Below are positions 1 through 9,954 of a stretch of 23,490 nt of DNA, piece by piece. Below the pieces are notes generated by a model. It was given only the letters and a program-made list of their open reading frames with translations, was not told the origin of the DNA and did not search any database. The translations under genes and the position numbers were made by a program. The DNA is from Pleurobrachia bachei (lineage: Eukaryota > Ctenophora > Tentaculata > Cydippida > Pleurobrachiidae): the NCBI GenBank assembly GCA_000695325.1, contig AVPN01000117.1, positions 1 through 23,490 on the forward strand. The letters run 5' to 3'. How positions within the stretch are numbered: the first letter of the stretch is position 1; the number at the start of each line of letters is the position of its first letter.

Positions 1-459
1 ATATTGATAAAATGAAAGTGTTAATATGGTATAATAATGCTTGTCCAGTGGAGCAGCAATGGAGGTCGGGAGCGAGGAAAGGATGGAGAAGAGACTGAAG
101 TGGATAGAGAATCTCTCTCTCCCCCCCTCTCTCTCTCGCTCTTTTCTCTACGAATGAATATAATGGCAAGGGAAGAAGACAACAGAACACCCCTACTATC
201 ATTGCATCGAAACTCGCATAAAACTTATGACTCTCCAAATTCTCATTATCTGATAAAGGTCAAATTGAAATATTTCTTTAATTTAGTTGCAATAGAGAAG
301 CCCCACACTTCGTCATTAAACCTAGAACTTCCTCTTCGATGCACAAACTATATAAACGGAACTTGTCATAATACGTGACTGTGTTAGTGCTTGGTCTGGT
401 TCAGAGAGGGCAGTCTTTTGTGAGACACAGCATCATAGATGACAATGAACAATATGACA
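1..459. other. Non-coding stretch, possibly 3' flank of the C2-DH gene
   Basis: No convincing gene. Positions about 60-175 are low complexity: a purine-rich run followed by a CT-rich run on the plus strand. An open frame of 113 codons on the plus strand (37-378) is mostly this simple sequence and has no domain-like composition. The C2-DH gene, read leftward, probably ends near 460. Confidence 0.5.
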
Positions 460-3400
460 TTAGATGCAATGCGCTATATATAGGGGAAATGCATTCATTT
501 CACAACGACAAGCTGATACAATCTGCCATGGAACAAAGCTTTGGGGGCCGCTAGAGAGTCATTCCAAACATAATATCATATCATCAAGATACAAAACCGA
601 GAGATAGGGAGAGAAAGAGAGATACATGACTACCTGAGCCGGGGGTATGTGAAATGGGACAACACTTGACATTCTAAAACACCTGCCCCCGTCTCTGTAT
701 CTCTTTATCTCTATAGCTCCCTGATCTCTCTTCTTATCTCCCTACCTTTCTCTCTATCTGATCCCGTACCTGGTATGGAACTTATCTCTCCCAGGTCGTA
801 TTCAACTATCTGGGCAGTCTCCTCCTTTATATCAGGAATATCAGCCAGTGAGTCGTCATCCGGGTAATCTAGGCAGGGATCAGAGGGGTGTCAGGAGTGA
901 GGGGAGTTAGGAAGGAATGGGTGTCAGGAGAGAGGGGTGTCAGGAGTGAGGGGAGATGGTCAATAGTGAAGGAGAATGGAAAGGAGTGTCAGGACTCAGG
1001 AGTGAGGGAGAATGAAGAGGGGTGTCAGGAGTGAGAGAGACCTGAAAATTGAAACCAGTATTGCCTATATCTAACCAGGATGGCATCATGTATTACCAGG
1101 CATGTAGATGGAGAATGAGTCCATGTTTTTAGAGTTTGATACAGCAGTACTGTGGTTGAGGGTCTGGTTATGTGAGATCCTCCCTGGAGTTTCCACCTGG
1201 ATTATCAACCTGCAACAATACGTGGGATTATTGGACATGAAGTCATACTGCCCGGTTCAGAGAGCCTTTTGTGAGACAATCAATCTCAAATCTCAACTGA
1301 AGAACAAACAATAGTTTATAGATTACACAATTCTGCCCTCCCCCCTCTTACCAGTAGAGGTAGTGTTGGACCCATCTAATGTTCACATAATCAGGGTGAT
1401 TATCCAGAGTGTAATGGTGAATGGTCCTCACATGTTTAGCCAAGAGTTTGAGGTATTGTAAGGGCATACCAAGTAGCACTAGATACTCGTTAAATCGGTG
1501 CTGCAAGGCGATAGAGGGAACATGTTAGTGGCGTCCCTGCAGACAGGTATAGGAGGGAGAGAGAAGCTGAGTGGCACAGTTATGTAAGATCAGAGGTACG
1601 TATCTTGACCTCTAATACAACGTTTAGTTTAGTTCTGTCACTAGCCTACGTGATTATTGTTTACCCTAATTAAATCGAGTATATCAGAAACATCTATATC
1701 CTCTAACTCTCGTATCATCCGTACACACTGGTCCTGAAGGGGGGAGGTAGCAATCAAAGAATGTGATATGTGATCAAAAGTACCATTCGCGTTCACAACT
1801 CCATCCCTCACTCCCCATGCAACCCTCAGTAATGAAGCCATAATGGAGTCACCACTATTTACAAGGATCTTCATGCCCCCCAAAATAGCCCCATAATACA
1901 ACCCAATCTAACTATGTATATCTAATGCAAATTTGACAGAAATGTGATATCCTATCGGCAGTGTGACGACGTGATCCGTCAATGTGACGACGTGATTCGT
2001 CAGTGTCACGACGTGATTCGTCGGTATCACGTATCACATGTGCTAAATAACTGCTTGCGAACTAGAGGGGTCACATCACGTACATAAAAGGGAGAGAAAG
2101 AGAGAGGATAAAGAGAGGGATCACATCACATAGCAAAAGCGAGGGGGAGACCGAGAGGCCGCAGAGAGACAGAGCGATCAGATATAAGTGGGTAAGATAT
2201 AGGGACAGAGGGTGAGACAGAGAGAAAATATATCTAAACAGATCCCTTGATTTGCGATCGGTACGATCGCCCCAGTTTTGCTAGTAACAATAATGACTCA
2301 CTAACAATGTGCCGTTGGTAGTCGATGATACAAGCCAGTTCAGGTAGCCAGCTTCTCAGGACAGATCCAATTGCATACCTGCCAGTGTAGCAACACTTCA
2401 CATAGTCAAACATCTTCACCTGACAGGTAGGGAAATGGTTGGTTAGATAAATAGATAGTTGGTTAGATCCCGGAAATAGTTGGTTTGATTCCGACCCCAT
2501 GATAGTTTGTCATACTAAAAGACTGTAACATTGCCCAGCTCGGAGAAGACAGTCTTTTGTGACACAGGTGAAAGTAGAGCTTTAGAAGGTCCTCGATTTA
2601 CCATGGCTTCCAGAATCCAGGGGAGTGGTTTGGAAAATCAAGAGCTCTAGGTAAATTTCTATTATAGAGTCCTATTTGTACCTGTGTCCTGATAACCAGT
2701 TCCAAGTTCCCAAAGAGACTGCTGTAGTGGGATGGAGATAGGTAACACTTCAAACACTTGCAGTAAATCTGCAGGAATGGAATAGATAGAATTAATATCT
2801 CCTATTTGGTATACTGAATAGACAAAGATGTAGCTCTAACCAATGCAATAAATTTTTATCAATATGCCTCCTTTACCTTGTATTTGTTGATGAGAGATAC
2901 GAGATATCTCCGGGAGAAAGACACCAACTCCACCACCGCCCGCCTCCTGTTCATATCTAGGGTCTCTGCGTTAGAACTCAACTGCATCTCTGCCATCTCG
3001 CCAACATTGCTCTCTGTCGATACTCTAGAAGAAGAAGAGTGGGGTTCAAATCATTGCTCTCTGTCGATACTCTAGAAGAAGAAGAGTGGGGTTCAAATCA
3101 TTGCTCTCTGTCGATACTCTAGAAGAAGAAGAGTGGGGTTCAAATCATTGCTCTCTGTCGATACTCTAGAAGAAGAAGAGTGGGGTTCAAAACATTGCTC
3201 TCTGTCGATACTCTAGAAGAAGAAGAGTGGGGTTCAAATCATTGCTCTCTGTCGATACTCTAGAAGGGTTCAAATCATCAGGACTTATTAGGGCTTAGGA
3301 CTAATTTATGAAAAAAGAAAGAATCCAGCCGGTCAAAGTTTTGGCAGCATATCAAACAACGTCAAGTAGCAGCAGTGGTCAATATGGTGGATCATTTGAT

Positions 3401-6400
3401 ATAGGAGATACACCCAGCAATAAAGTCTTGCTCTAAGATACATCACGGTTAAAGAGGAATAATGGCGGAGGATGATCTCTTGATAGACAAATGTTCTGTC
3501 TCGCAAGATGGACCAATTTCAAATTCAAGTTTCAAAATTGCCCCAAATTGTGCTGCAAAGTAAACAAAAAAGAACGAGAGGAACAGCATGCCAAGAGAGT
3601 AAACCAGATGTTGGCACAGCCCCCATGTTATCTAGTTACTCCCCTCCATACATCAACTAGGAGTTTACGGGGGGCTCCCTGAGTAGGGTATAGGGCTGGC
3701 ACATCGAATTTACATGGCAGATAATTGGCGCAATAAGTCATGGAGACTGAGAGAGAGGGGGTGAAGAATGAGAGATGACGGGAGAGGGGGAATAGAGAAT
3801 CGGGGTTGAGAGTAATGAATAGCAGATGAATCGTCTCTTGGCAATCTAATTTGCTGTAATAGAAACGCTATCAAACTGTTTATTGGTCATTTCTCAAGAG
3901 ACAGGAGAGGTATTCACATTCAGAGTCATGTCATATTGTCATGCTGTGTCTTATTTGGTAACTTATTTAAATGAACTTAACATACTTGCAGTTCAGAGAT
4001 ACGAATGGTCGGTATGCAAACGCTCCAGTGTTGTTATCAAGTAACTCAAACCATCCCAGTAGCCGTTTATTCTGAAACACAATGAATGTTAGTGACGGTC
4101 ATGGTATGGGTGATTATCTAACATTTAAGTACGTTACCTATGTTCCAGGACAAATTCATTTTAGATTATACAGTCGGACCCCGATTTAGTGCCCCCCGAT
4201 TTAGTGACACCCCGATTTAGTGACAGGATAAATTTCCCCCGGTATAGGAAACTAACGTTATTTGACCCCGATTTAGTGCCCACCCCGATTTAGTGACCAA
4301 AATCCTTTCCCCCGAGGATGTCACTAAATCGGGGTCCGTCTGTAGTTAAATTAGAACCTCAAAACGAACAAGGTAGCCAAATATGAACCTCATGTGAGCC
4401 AAATATGAACCTCATATTATGAGCCAAATATGAACTTCATATGAGCCAGTTATGAACCTCATATTATGAGCCGAATATGAACCTCATATGAGGTTCATTT
4501 TTGGCAGACTTATATTGCGCGCGGCGCGTTCACCCGCTCGATAACTTTCAATACTGACTGCTTTAAAAACAAGCGAGTCTTCGCGCCCTACGTATTTCGC
4601 AGAAAGGGCAGCACTGTGATAACAAATGCAATTTCAACAGCTGTTTTGGCAAATCGGTGTTCAGTGTTCAGAAAAACAAGAATATTTGCACTATGTATCC
4701 ATATTGCTGGTTTCCCTGCCTTTAACTTGAGGAGGGCAGGGAAAAAAGGAGGGCAGGGAAAAAATATCAGAAAATATCAAGTTATTTAGCAGTCACACTC
4801 ACAGCGGTCGGCAAGATAACAACCCCAGTTTGACACTTAGAGGGAACATACCACTTCATTGAGTTTCTCCACAGGAAACGCCATGTAACCAACCGGTGAG
4901 TGTTCTGACCCCTCCTCTACCCTCCATGCAGAGAGCTGTAGGAACGATCCAGGCCGCAGAATATCTGTCGGACTGGAGAGAGAGTTGTTATAGTTGTGCA
5001 GCTCACATACATTTGGTGAGGTTTCGGTAGATGAAGGTTGTTATGTAATATACTGAGATGTAGCAGTGAATATTGGGAAAACAATGAACTTACAGTTGAA
5101 ACGCCTCCTCAAAAACAGGATCAGGATCGTTTATTCGAATATAGGTTACCCTGGAGGAGAGAGTAGGACAGTGTGAGAGAGTAACAATAATGACTCACTA
5201 ACAATGTGCCGTTGGTAGTCGATGATACAAGCCAGTTCAGGTAGCCAGCTTCTCAGGACAGATCCAATTGCATACCTGCCAGTGTAGCAACACTTCACAT
5301 AGTCAAACATCTTCACCTGACAGGTAGGGAAATGGTTGGTTAGATAAATAGATAGTTGGTTAGATCCCGGAAATAGTTGGTTTGATTCCGACCCCATGAT
5401 AGTTTGTCATACTAAAAGACTGTAACATTGCCCAGCTCGGAGAAGACAGTCTTTTGTGACACAGGTGAAAGTAGAGCTTTAGAAGGTCCTCGATTTACCA
5501 TGGCTTCCAGAATCCAGGGGAGTGGTTTGGAAAATCAAGAGCTCTAGGTAAATTTCTATTATAGAGTCCTATTTGTACCTGTGTCCTGATAACCAGTTCC
5601 AAGTTCCCAAAGAGACTGCTGTAGTGGGATGGAGATAGGTAACACTTCAAACACTTGCAGTAAATCTGCAGGAATGGAATAGATAGAATTAATATCTCCT
5701 ATTTGGTATACTGAATAGACAAAGATGTAGCTCTAACCAATGCAATAAATGTTTATCAATATGCCTCCTTTACCTTGTATTTGTTGATGAGAGATACGAG
5801 ATATCTCCGGGAGAAAGACACCAACTCCACCACCGCCCGCCTCCTGTTCATATCTAGGGTCTCTGCGTTAGAACTCAACTGCATCTCTGCCATCTCGCCA
5901 ACATTGCTCTCTGTCGATACTCTAGAAGAAGAAGAGTGGGGTTCAAATCGTTGCTCTTTGTCGATACTCTAGAAGGGTTCAAATCATCAGGACTTATTAG
6001 GACTTAGGACTAATTTAGGACCATTTATGAAAAAAGAAAGAATCCAGCCGGTCAAAGTTTTGGCAGCATATCAAACAACGTCAAGTAGCAGCAGTGGTCA
6101 ATATGGTGGATCATTTGATATAGGAGATACACCCAGCAATAAAGTCTTGCTCTAAGATACATCACGGTTAAAGAGGAATAATGGCGGAGGATGATCTCTT
6201 GATAGACAAATGTTCTGTCTCGCAAGATGGAGCAATTTCAAATTCAAGTTTCAAAATTGCCCCAAATTATACTGCAAAGTAAACAAAAAAGAAAGAGGAA
6301 CAGCATGCCAAGAGAGTAAACCAGATGTTGGCACAGCCCCCATGTTATCTAGTTACTTCCCTCCCTACATCAACTAGGAGTTTACGGGGGGCTACCTGGG

Positions 6401-8309
6401 TAGTATAGGGCTGGCACATCGAATTTACATGGCAGATAATTGGCGCAATAAGTCATGGAGACTGAGAGAGAGAGGGAGTGAAGAATGAGAGATGGCGGGA
6501 GAGGGGATGAAGAACGGGGTTGAGAGTAATGAATACTAATAGCAGATGAATCGTCTCTTGGCAATCTAATTTGCTGTAATAGAAACGCTATCAAACTGTT
6601 TATTGGTCATTTCTCAAGAGACAGGAGAGGTATTCACATTCAGAGTCATGTCATATTGTCATGCTGTGTCTTATTTGGTAACTTATTTAAATGAACTTAA
6701 CATACTTGCAGTTCAGAGATACGAAGGGTCGGTATGCAAACGCTCCAGTGTTGTTATCAAGCAACTCAAACCATCCCAGTAGCCGTTTATTCTGAAACAC
6801 AATCAATGTTAGTGACGGTCATGGTATGGGTGATTATCTAACATTTAAGTACGTTGCCTATGTTCCAGGACAAATTCATTTTAGATTATAGTTAAATTAG
6901 AACCTCAAAACGAACGAGGTAGCCAAATATGAACCTCATGTGAGCCAAATATGAACCTCATATGAACCTCATACGAGGCCAAATATGAACCTCATATTAT
7001 GAGCCAAATATGAACCTCATATGAACCTCATACGAGGAAAAATATGAACATCCTATTATGAGCCAAATGTGAACTTCATATGAGCCAGTTATGAACCTCA
7101 TATTATGAGCCGAATATGAACCTCATATGAGGTTCATTTTTGGCAGACTTATATTGCGCGCGGCGCGTTCACCCGCTCGATAACTTTCAATACTGACTGC
7201 TTTAAAAACAAGCGAGTCTTCGCGCCCTACGTATTTCGCAGAAAGGGCAGCACTGTGATAACAAATGCAATTTCAACAGCTGTTGTGGCAAATCGGTGTT
7301 CAGTGTTCAGAAAAAAATCATCAGAAAATATCAAGTTATTTAGCAGTCACAGCGGTCGGCAAGATAACAACCCCAGTTTGACACTTAGATGGAACATACC
7401 ACTTCATTGAGTTTCTCCACAGGAAACGCCATGTAACCAACCGGTGAGTGTTCTGACCCCTCCTCTACCCTCCATGCAGAGAGCTGTAGGAACGAACCAG
7501 GCCGCAGAATATCTGTCGGACTGGAGAGAGGGTGAGAGTTACAGTTGTGCATCTCGCATACACTTTGTGATCAAGGTTATCTAGGATACTGAGATGTAGC
7601 GGTGAAGATTGGAAGACAATGAACTTACAGTTGAAACGCCTCCTCAAAAACAGGATCAGGATCGTTTATTCGAATATAGGTTACCCTGGAGGAGAGAGTA
7701 GGACATTGTGAGAGAGACATTGGGAGAGAGACATTGAGAGATAGAGACATTGGGAGAGAAATTTGGAGGAGAGAGCTTGTTAACAGACAAATTACAAGAT
7801 CAGTTATCAGCTTGATGATTGTCAAGTATATCCCTCCCTTATAGGTAATTAATTAGTAATATTACCAGTCTTGATCAGGAGAAGTGCCAGTTAGATGTAT
7901 CCTCACATAGGAATCAATTCCTGGAAAGAAGAAGTCGAGTTAGTTTTAAAATGTCAGAATTTAGGAGTAAAAGTTGTTGTTGAGCCGACAATATTATCTT
8001 ACCATTTGCATCGCTGTCATACAGGTGCCTTGCAGCTTTAACTGAAATACAGGATGGGATAATAAAATCAGATGCAATCGGAAATTGGTTACCATGGTTA
8101 CCAAGAAATACACAGAGGCACCAACCAGTAATGGAAAGCATAGTGGGTGAAGTCTTCATTATATCCAGGTAGACACGGGGAACTAGGACAGCTGAAGGAC
8201 GGGACCCCCTAAATATTACTTGGTCCTCAGCACCATTTATCAGTTTCTCAGAGGGAGTGAGGGACTCTTCAGAGCGGGTGGACCGTAATTTTGATCTTTT
8301 TCGTGACAT
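460..8309 (-). CDS. C2-DH (RhoGEF-like) signalling protein, multi-exon, with duplicated internal exon block
   Basis: Minus-strand gene built from GT-AG exons with matching phases. Exons in transcript order: 8309-8102, 8041-8003, 7920-7866, 7685-7629, 7520-7400, 6791-6706, 5921-5774, 5665-5579, 5316-5203, then 1733-1665, 1500-1352, 1209-1097, 868-770, 673-634 and, weakly, 550-460. This path gives about 491 aa. Residues about 55-190 read as a C2 domain (KAARHLYDSDANGIDSYV, then YIRINDPDPVFEEAF, then a final GWFELL strand). Residues about 205-380 resemble a DH domain: RRRAVVELVSFSRRYLVSL, LFGNLELV, and FNEYLVLLGMPLQYLKLL followed by HPDYVNI, which fits conserved region 3. DH domains load GTP on Rho-family GTPases in the cytoplasm. 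I see no PH domain after it; the C-terminus is acidic (YPDDDSLADIP). A second exon block lies at 2306-5150. The start is the first Met in a basic stretch 202 bp from the divergent gene. C2 call is good, DH call moderate, last two exons weak. Confidence 0.6.
888..1040. repeat. Degenerate G-rich tandem repeat in an intron
   Basis: Multiple imperfect copies of GGTGTCAGGAGTGAGGG-like units between two C2-DH exons (868-770 and 1209-1097). The units vary in spacing and sequence, consistent with an old minisatellite. Confidence 0.7.
1959..2037. repeat. 21-bp minisatellite, about 3.5 units
   Basis: Units begin at 1959, 1980, 2001 and 2022 (partial), each close to CAGTGTGACGACGTGATTCG. It lies in the 572-bp intron between exons 2419-2306 and 1733-1665. 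The rest of that intron (to about 2230) is purine-rich simple sequence. Confidence 0.85.
2306..5150 (-). CDS. Duplicate exon block of the C2-DH gene (copy A: half C2 plus first part of DH)
   Basis: Exons 5150-5094, 4972-4852, 4071-3986, 3024-2877, 2768-2682 and 2419-2306 repeat, with identical lengths and splice sites, the exons at 7685-7629, 7520-7400, 6791-6706, 5921-5774, 5665-5579 and 5316-5203. Across about 613 coding bases I found two differences, both silent: a glycine codon in the GSFLQL exon and a proline codon in the RPFVSL exon. The block starts in phase 2 and ends in phase 0. Using block B and then block A in series therefore breaks the frame, with an early stop in the first exon of A. 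Skipping either block keeps it open. The blocks may be alternatives, one may be dead, or they may be two haplotypes joined in the assembly. Confidence 0.6.
3006..3277. repeat. 47-bp minisatellite spanning a splice acceptor (copy A)
   Basis: Units start at 3006, 3053, 3100, 3147, 3194 and 3241 (the last shortened). Each unit, read on the minus strand, contains a pyrimidine-rich tract ending CTTCTTCTTCTAG, followed by 19 bases of the DH-start exon. The true exon boundary (3024/3025) lies inside the first unit, so the array multiplies an intron-exon junction. The equivalent array at 5903-5986 has one full and one partial unit. Confidence 0.9.
4171..4342. mobile_element. 172-bp MITE, Tc1/mariner (pogo/Tigger-like)
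   Basis: The element begins CAGTCGGACCCCGATTTAGT and ends in its reverse complement with one mismatch in about 21 bp (CAGACGG at the far end). It is flanked by TA on both sides (4169-4170 and 4343-4344). The duplicate copy at 6881-6900 has the empty site with a single TA. Interior: several CCCCGATTTAGTGAC repeats and no coding capacity. TA target duplication and CAG-initial inverted repeats are typical of the Tc1/mariner group; the resemblance to pogo/Tigger ends is from memory of the family. Confidence 0.85.
4375..4497. repeat. Short tandem array of GAGCCAAATATGAACCTCATAT-type units (copy A)
   Basis: Variable 20-25-bp units built on GCCAAATATGAACCTCATAT. The array ends in a perfect 20-bp palindrome (TGAACCTCATATGAGGTTCA, 4478-4497). 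Sequence just after it (about 4500-4620) is GC-rich and contains a GCGCGCGGCGCG run. Confidence 0.85.
5903..5986. repeat. 47-bp minisatellite, short allele (copy B)
   Basis: One complete unit (5903-5949) and one partial unit homologous to the longer array at 3006-3277. It contains the splice acceptor for exon 5921-5774. Confidence 0.85.
6909..7136. repeat. Expanded version of the GAACCTCATAT array (copy B)
   Basis: Same repeat family as 4375-4497 but roughly 100 bp longer, with extra ATGAACCTCATACGAG units. It ends in the same 20-bp palindrome at 7117-7136. Confidence 0.85.
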
Positions 8310-8511
8310 ATCGTGCTAGATAAGGGGGAGAGGAAGGTAATTCTCTTGATATCAACAACATGTATTAGGGTGTTTGTTTGCACATCTGTCTGCCTGAAAT
8401 CTGTGCAAGTTTACATGGAAAATCAGTGTGTGTGTGAGCTACGCTAGCACACTGTACTACTAGAGAGTAGTAGACATTGTAGTGGTAGACAGTCTTCTCT
8501 CTGTTTCCAAC
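8310..8511. promoter_or_regulatory. Divergent intergenic region between the C2-DH gene and the receptor gene
   Basis: Only 202 bases separate the minus-strand start codon (8309) from the first plus-strand start codon (8512), so both transcripts must start here if the models are right. There is a CA/GT-rich tract and a short hairpin (TACTACT-AGAG-AGTAGTA, 8455-8472). I see no clear TATA box. The right 136 bases (8376-8511) are copied at 9819-9954 in front of the second receptor start. Confidence 0.5.
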
Positions 8512-9840
8512 ATGTTTCGTTTTCTTCTTCTTCTCACCTTCCTGCCAGGTACGTTGTCATTTTATTGAAGTGAATGTGGTTCATTCACTTCAATCATGTC
8601 ACCGCCGGCCTCAACCATCCTTTACAGATTGTCATTCTTTGTTAGCTGTCCTAATTTGTCACTGTTTTGTTATCTCGTTTGTATTTTGACAACCAACACC
8701 CCCAGGTGCGGTGAAGTGTGGGGACCTGATCAGTTATTGGAGGTTAGATAGCGAGGTCCTGACTTTAAAGGATCATGTACGGGAGGCTAACTGCAGTGGG
8801 TACTACCAAACGTTCGTGCTGCGACCCTTCCCCAGTACCTACCTATCCAATGAGAAGAAGTCTTTCATTGAGGTAAGTTGCCCCCAATCCTCTCTAGCTC
8901 TCGGCTCCCATGCTCCCCTCACCGTGCCCCGTGGCGATTGAGGGGTATAGACGTATTATTATTGCTCTCTCTCCCTCTCCCCTGCTGACTTTTAATGATA
9001 GATCGAGTCGTTTAACTTCGTTGCAGACAAACTCAGAGATAGCAATGACTAATGCCAACTTTACGATTATCCTGGATCTGAAGATAGCTGATACAGACGC
9101 GGGATACATTCTACAGTGGGAGAACTACTACTTCAAGTTTGCCATCTACCAGTTAGACTCGCAGTTGCTACAGTTCATATGGATAGACAAAGGTACTTAG
9201 ACTAAATATCAGTAATGTCAAATTGGTTTTTTCCTGTACTGGAATAAATAGTAAAGACGACTGTAACGTGATGCAACAACCAGTGAAGACCGATTTAGGA
9301 CTAACTCTAAGGAAATTTGAAATTATATGAGTGATCACTAATACACTGTTCACTTCAGGCGGTGAGAGAGTGAAGGTGACGGAGGATAAGGTCGAATGGT
9401 TGGACCACAGTAGGATATCAATAACATATGATAGGAAAGATATCTCCCTGTACATAAACGAGATACTGACCTACACCACCACCATAGAACGTAATGATCA
9501 GCATGCAGCAATCAGCATCTTGCCTAGCTAGACTGCGTTTCGGGCGCCCCGAAGAGAGAGTTAATGATCAGCATCATAATCTCTTCTACCTAATGATCAG
9601 CATCTTCTTGTTTTTCCGAGTGTTACAATTCGAGCCTAGCTGAGCTACCTTCAAAATTCAATTTTAACTTTCGCCTTGCCCAGTTAATTTTCTCCTCCAG
9701 TTCCCAGGACGTTGACCAACACGGACTACAAGTTCCAGCTGGGACAGAATACCGAGTGTTACATTAAATCTTGTGCACTATTCGATAAGGTCCTGAATCT
9801 AGCGGAAAGGAATTCAGAGTTTGCACATCTGTCTGCCTGA
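8512..9840 (+). CDS. Truncated copy of the receptor N-terminus: signal peptide plus LamG-like domain
   Basis: Exons 8512-8548, 8706-8872, 9027-9192, 9359-9490 and 9701-9840 are phase-consistent and would give 213 aa. The leader MFRFLLLLTFLP is a typical signal peptide. LISYWRLDSE and FTIILDLKIAD...ENYYFKFAI fit a LamG/concanavalin-like sandwich. The duplication breakpoint at 9818 removes the normal splice donor; translation runs seven codons (FAHLSA after the Glu codon) to TGA at 9838. The product would be a secreted LamG protein lacking the other receptor modules. Alternatively, exon 9359-9490 can splice in frame to exon 10149-10315 of the next copy, giving a receptor with one and a half to two LamG units. 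It may simply be a pseudogene. Confidence 0.55.
9492..9603. repeat. Three copies of TAATGATCAGCAT in a LamG intron
   Basis: Copies at 9492, 9562 and 9591, repeated in the duplicate at 10935, 11005 and 11034. The first overlaps the splice donor of exon 9359-9490. Confidence 0.8.
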
Positions 9841-9954
9841 AATCTGTGCAAGTTTACATGGAAAATCAATGTGTGTGTGAGCTACGCTAGCACACTGTAC
9901 TACTAGAGAGTAGTAGACATTGTAGTGGTAGACAGTCTTCTCTCTGTTTCCAAC

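Larger units (their letters stand above)
2284..7712. repeat. Head-to-tail tandem duplication: 2284-5180 and 5181-7712
   Basis: The unit starting GTAACAATAATGACTCACTA at 2284 restarts at 5181 (offset 2897). Its right end, GAGAGAGTAGGAC followed by purine-rich sequence, occurs at both 5151-5180 and about 7688-7712. The copies abut with no spacer. Copy A is about 2.9 kb and copy B about 2.5 kb. They differ by a 47-bp minisatellite (about 5.8 versus 1.8 units), a 172-bp MITE present only in A, a short GAACCTCATAT array that is longer in B, and a G-rich insert near 4690-4765 in A. The long introns 3025-3985, 4072-4851, 5922-6705 and 6792-7399 hold only these repeats; I see no further exons there. 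Confidence 0.9.

Noticed and set aside
37-378. Plus-strand open frame of 113 codons
   Set aside because: Mostly translated CT- and GA-rich simple sequence, with no splice or domain support.
1108-1314. Plus-strand open frame of 68 codons
   Set aside because: Antisense to a phase-consistent C2-DH exon (1209-1097); composition not convincing.
3006-3277. Regular direct repeats that might suggest a CRISPR array
   Set aside because: The 47-bp units are contiguous, with no unique spacers, and overlap an exon of a spliced gene; this is a minisatellite.
3491-3682. Plus-strand open frame of 63 codons in a long intron
   Set aside because: Its copy at about 6210-6400 has indels that break the frame, so it is not under coding constraint.
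8042-8101. Read-through of the first minus-strand open frame across this segment
   Set aside because: The 60-base piece has GTAACC...TTTCAG ends and a pyrimidine tract, and its removal gives a cleaner C2 strand. Being a multiple of three, it does not break the frame if retained.
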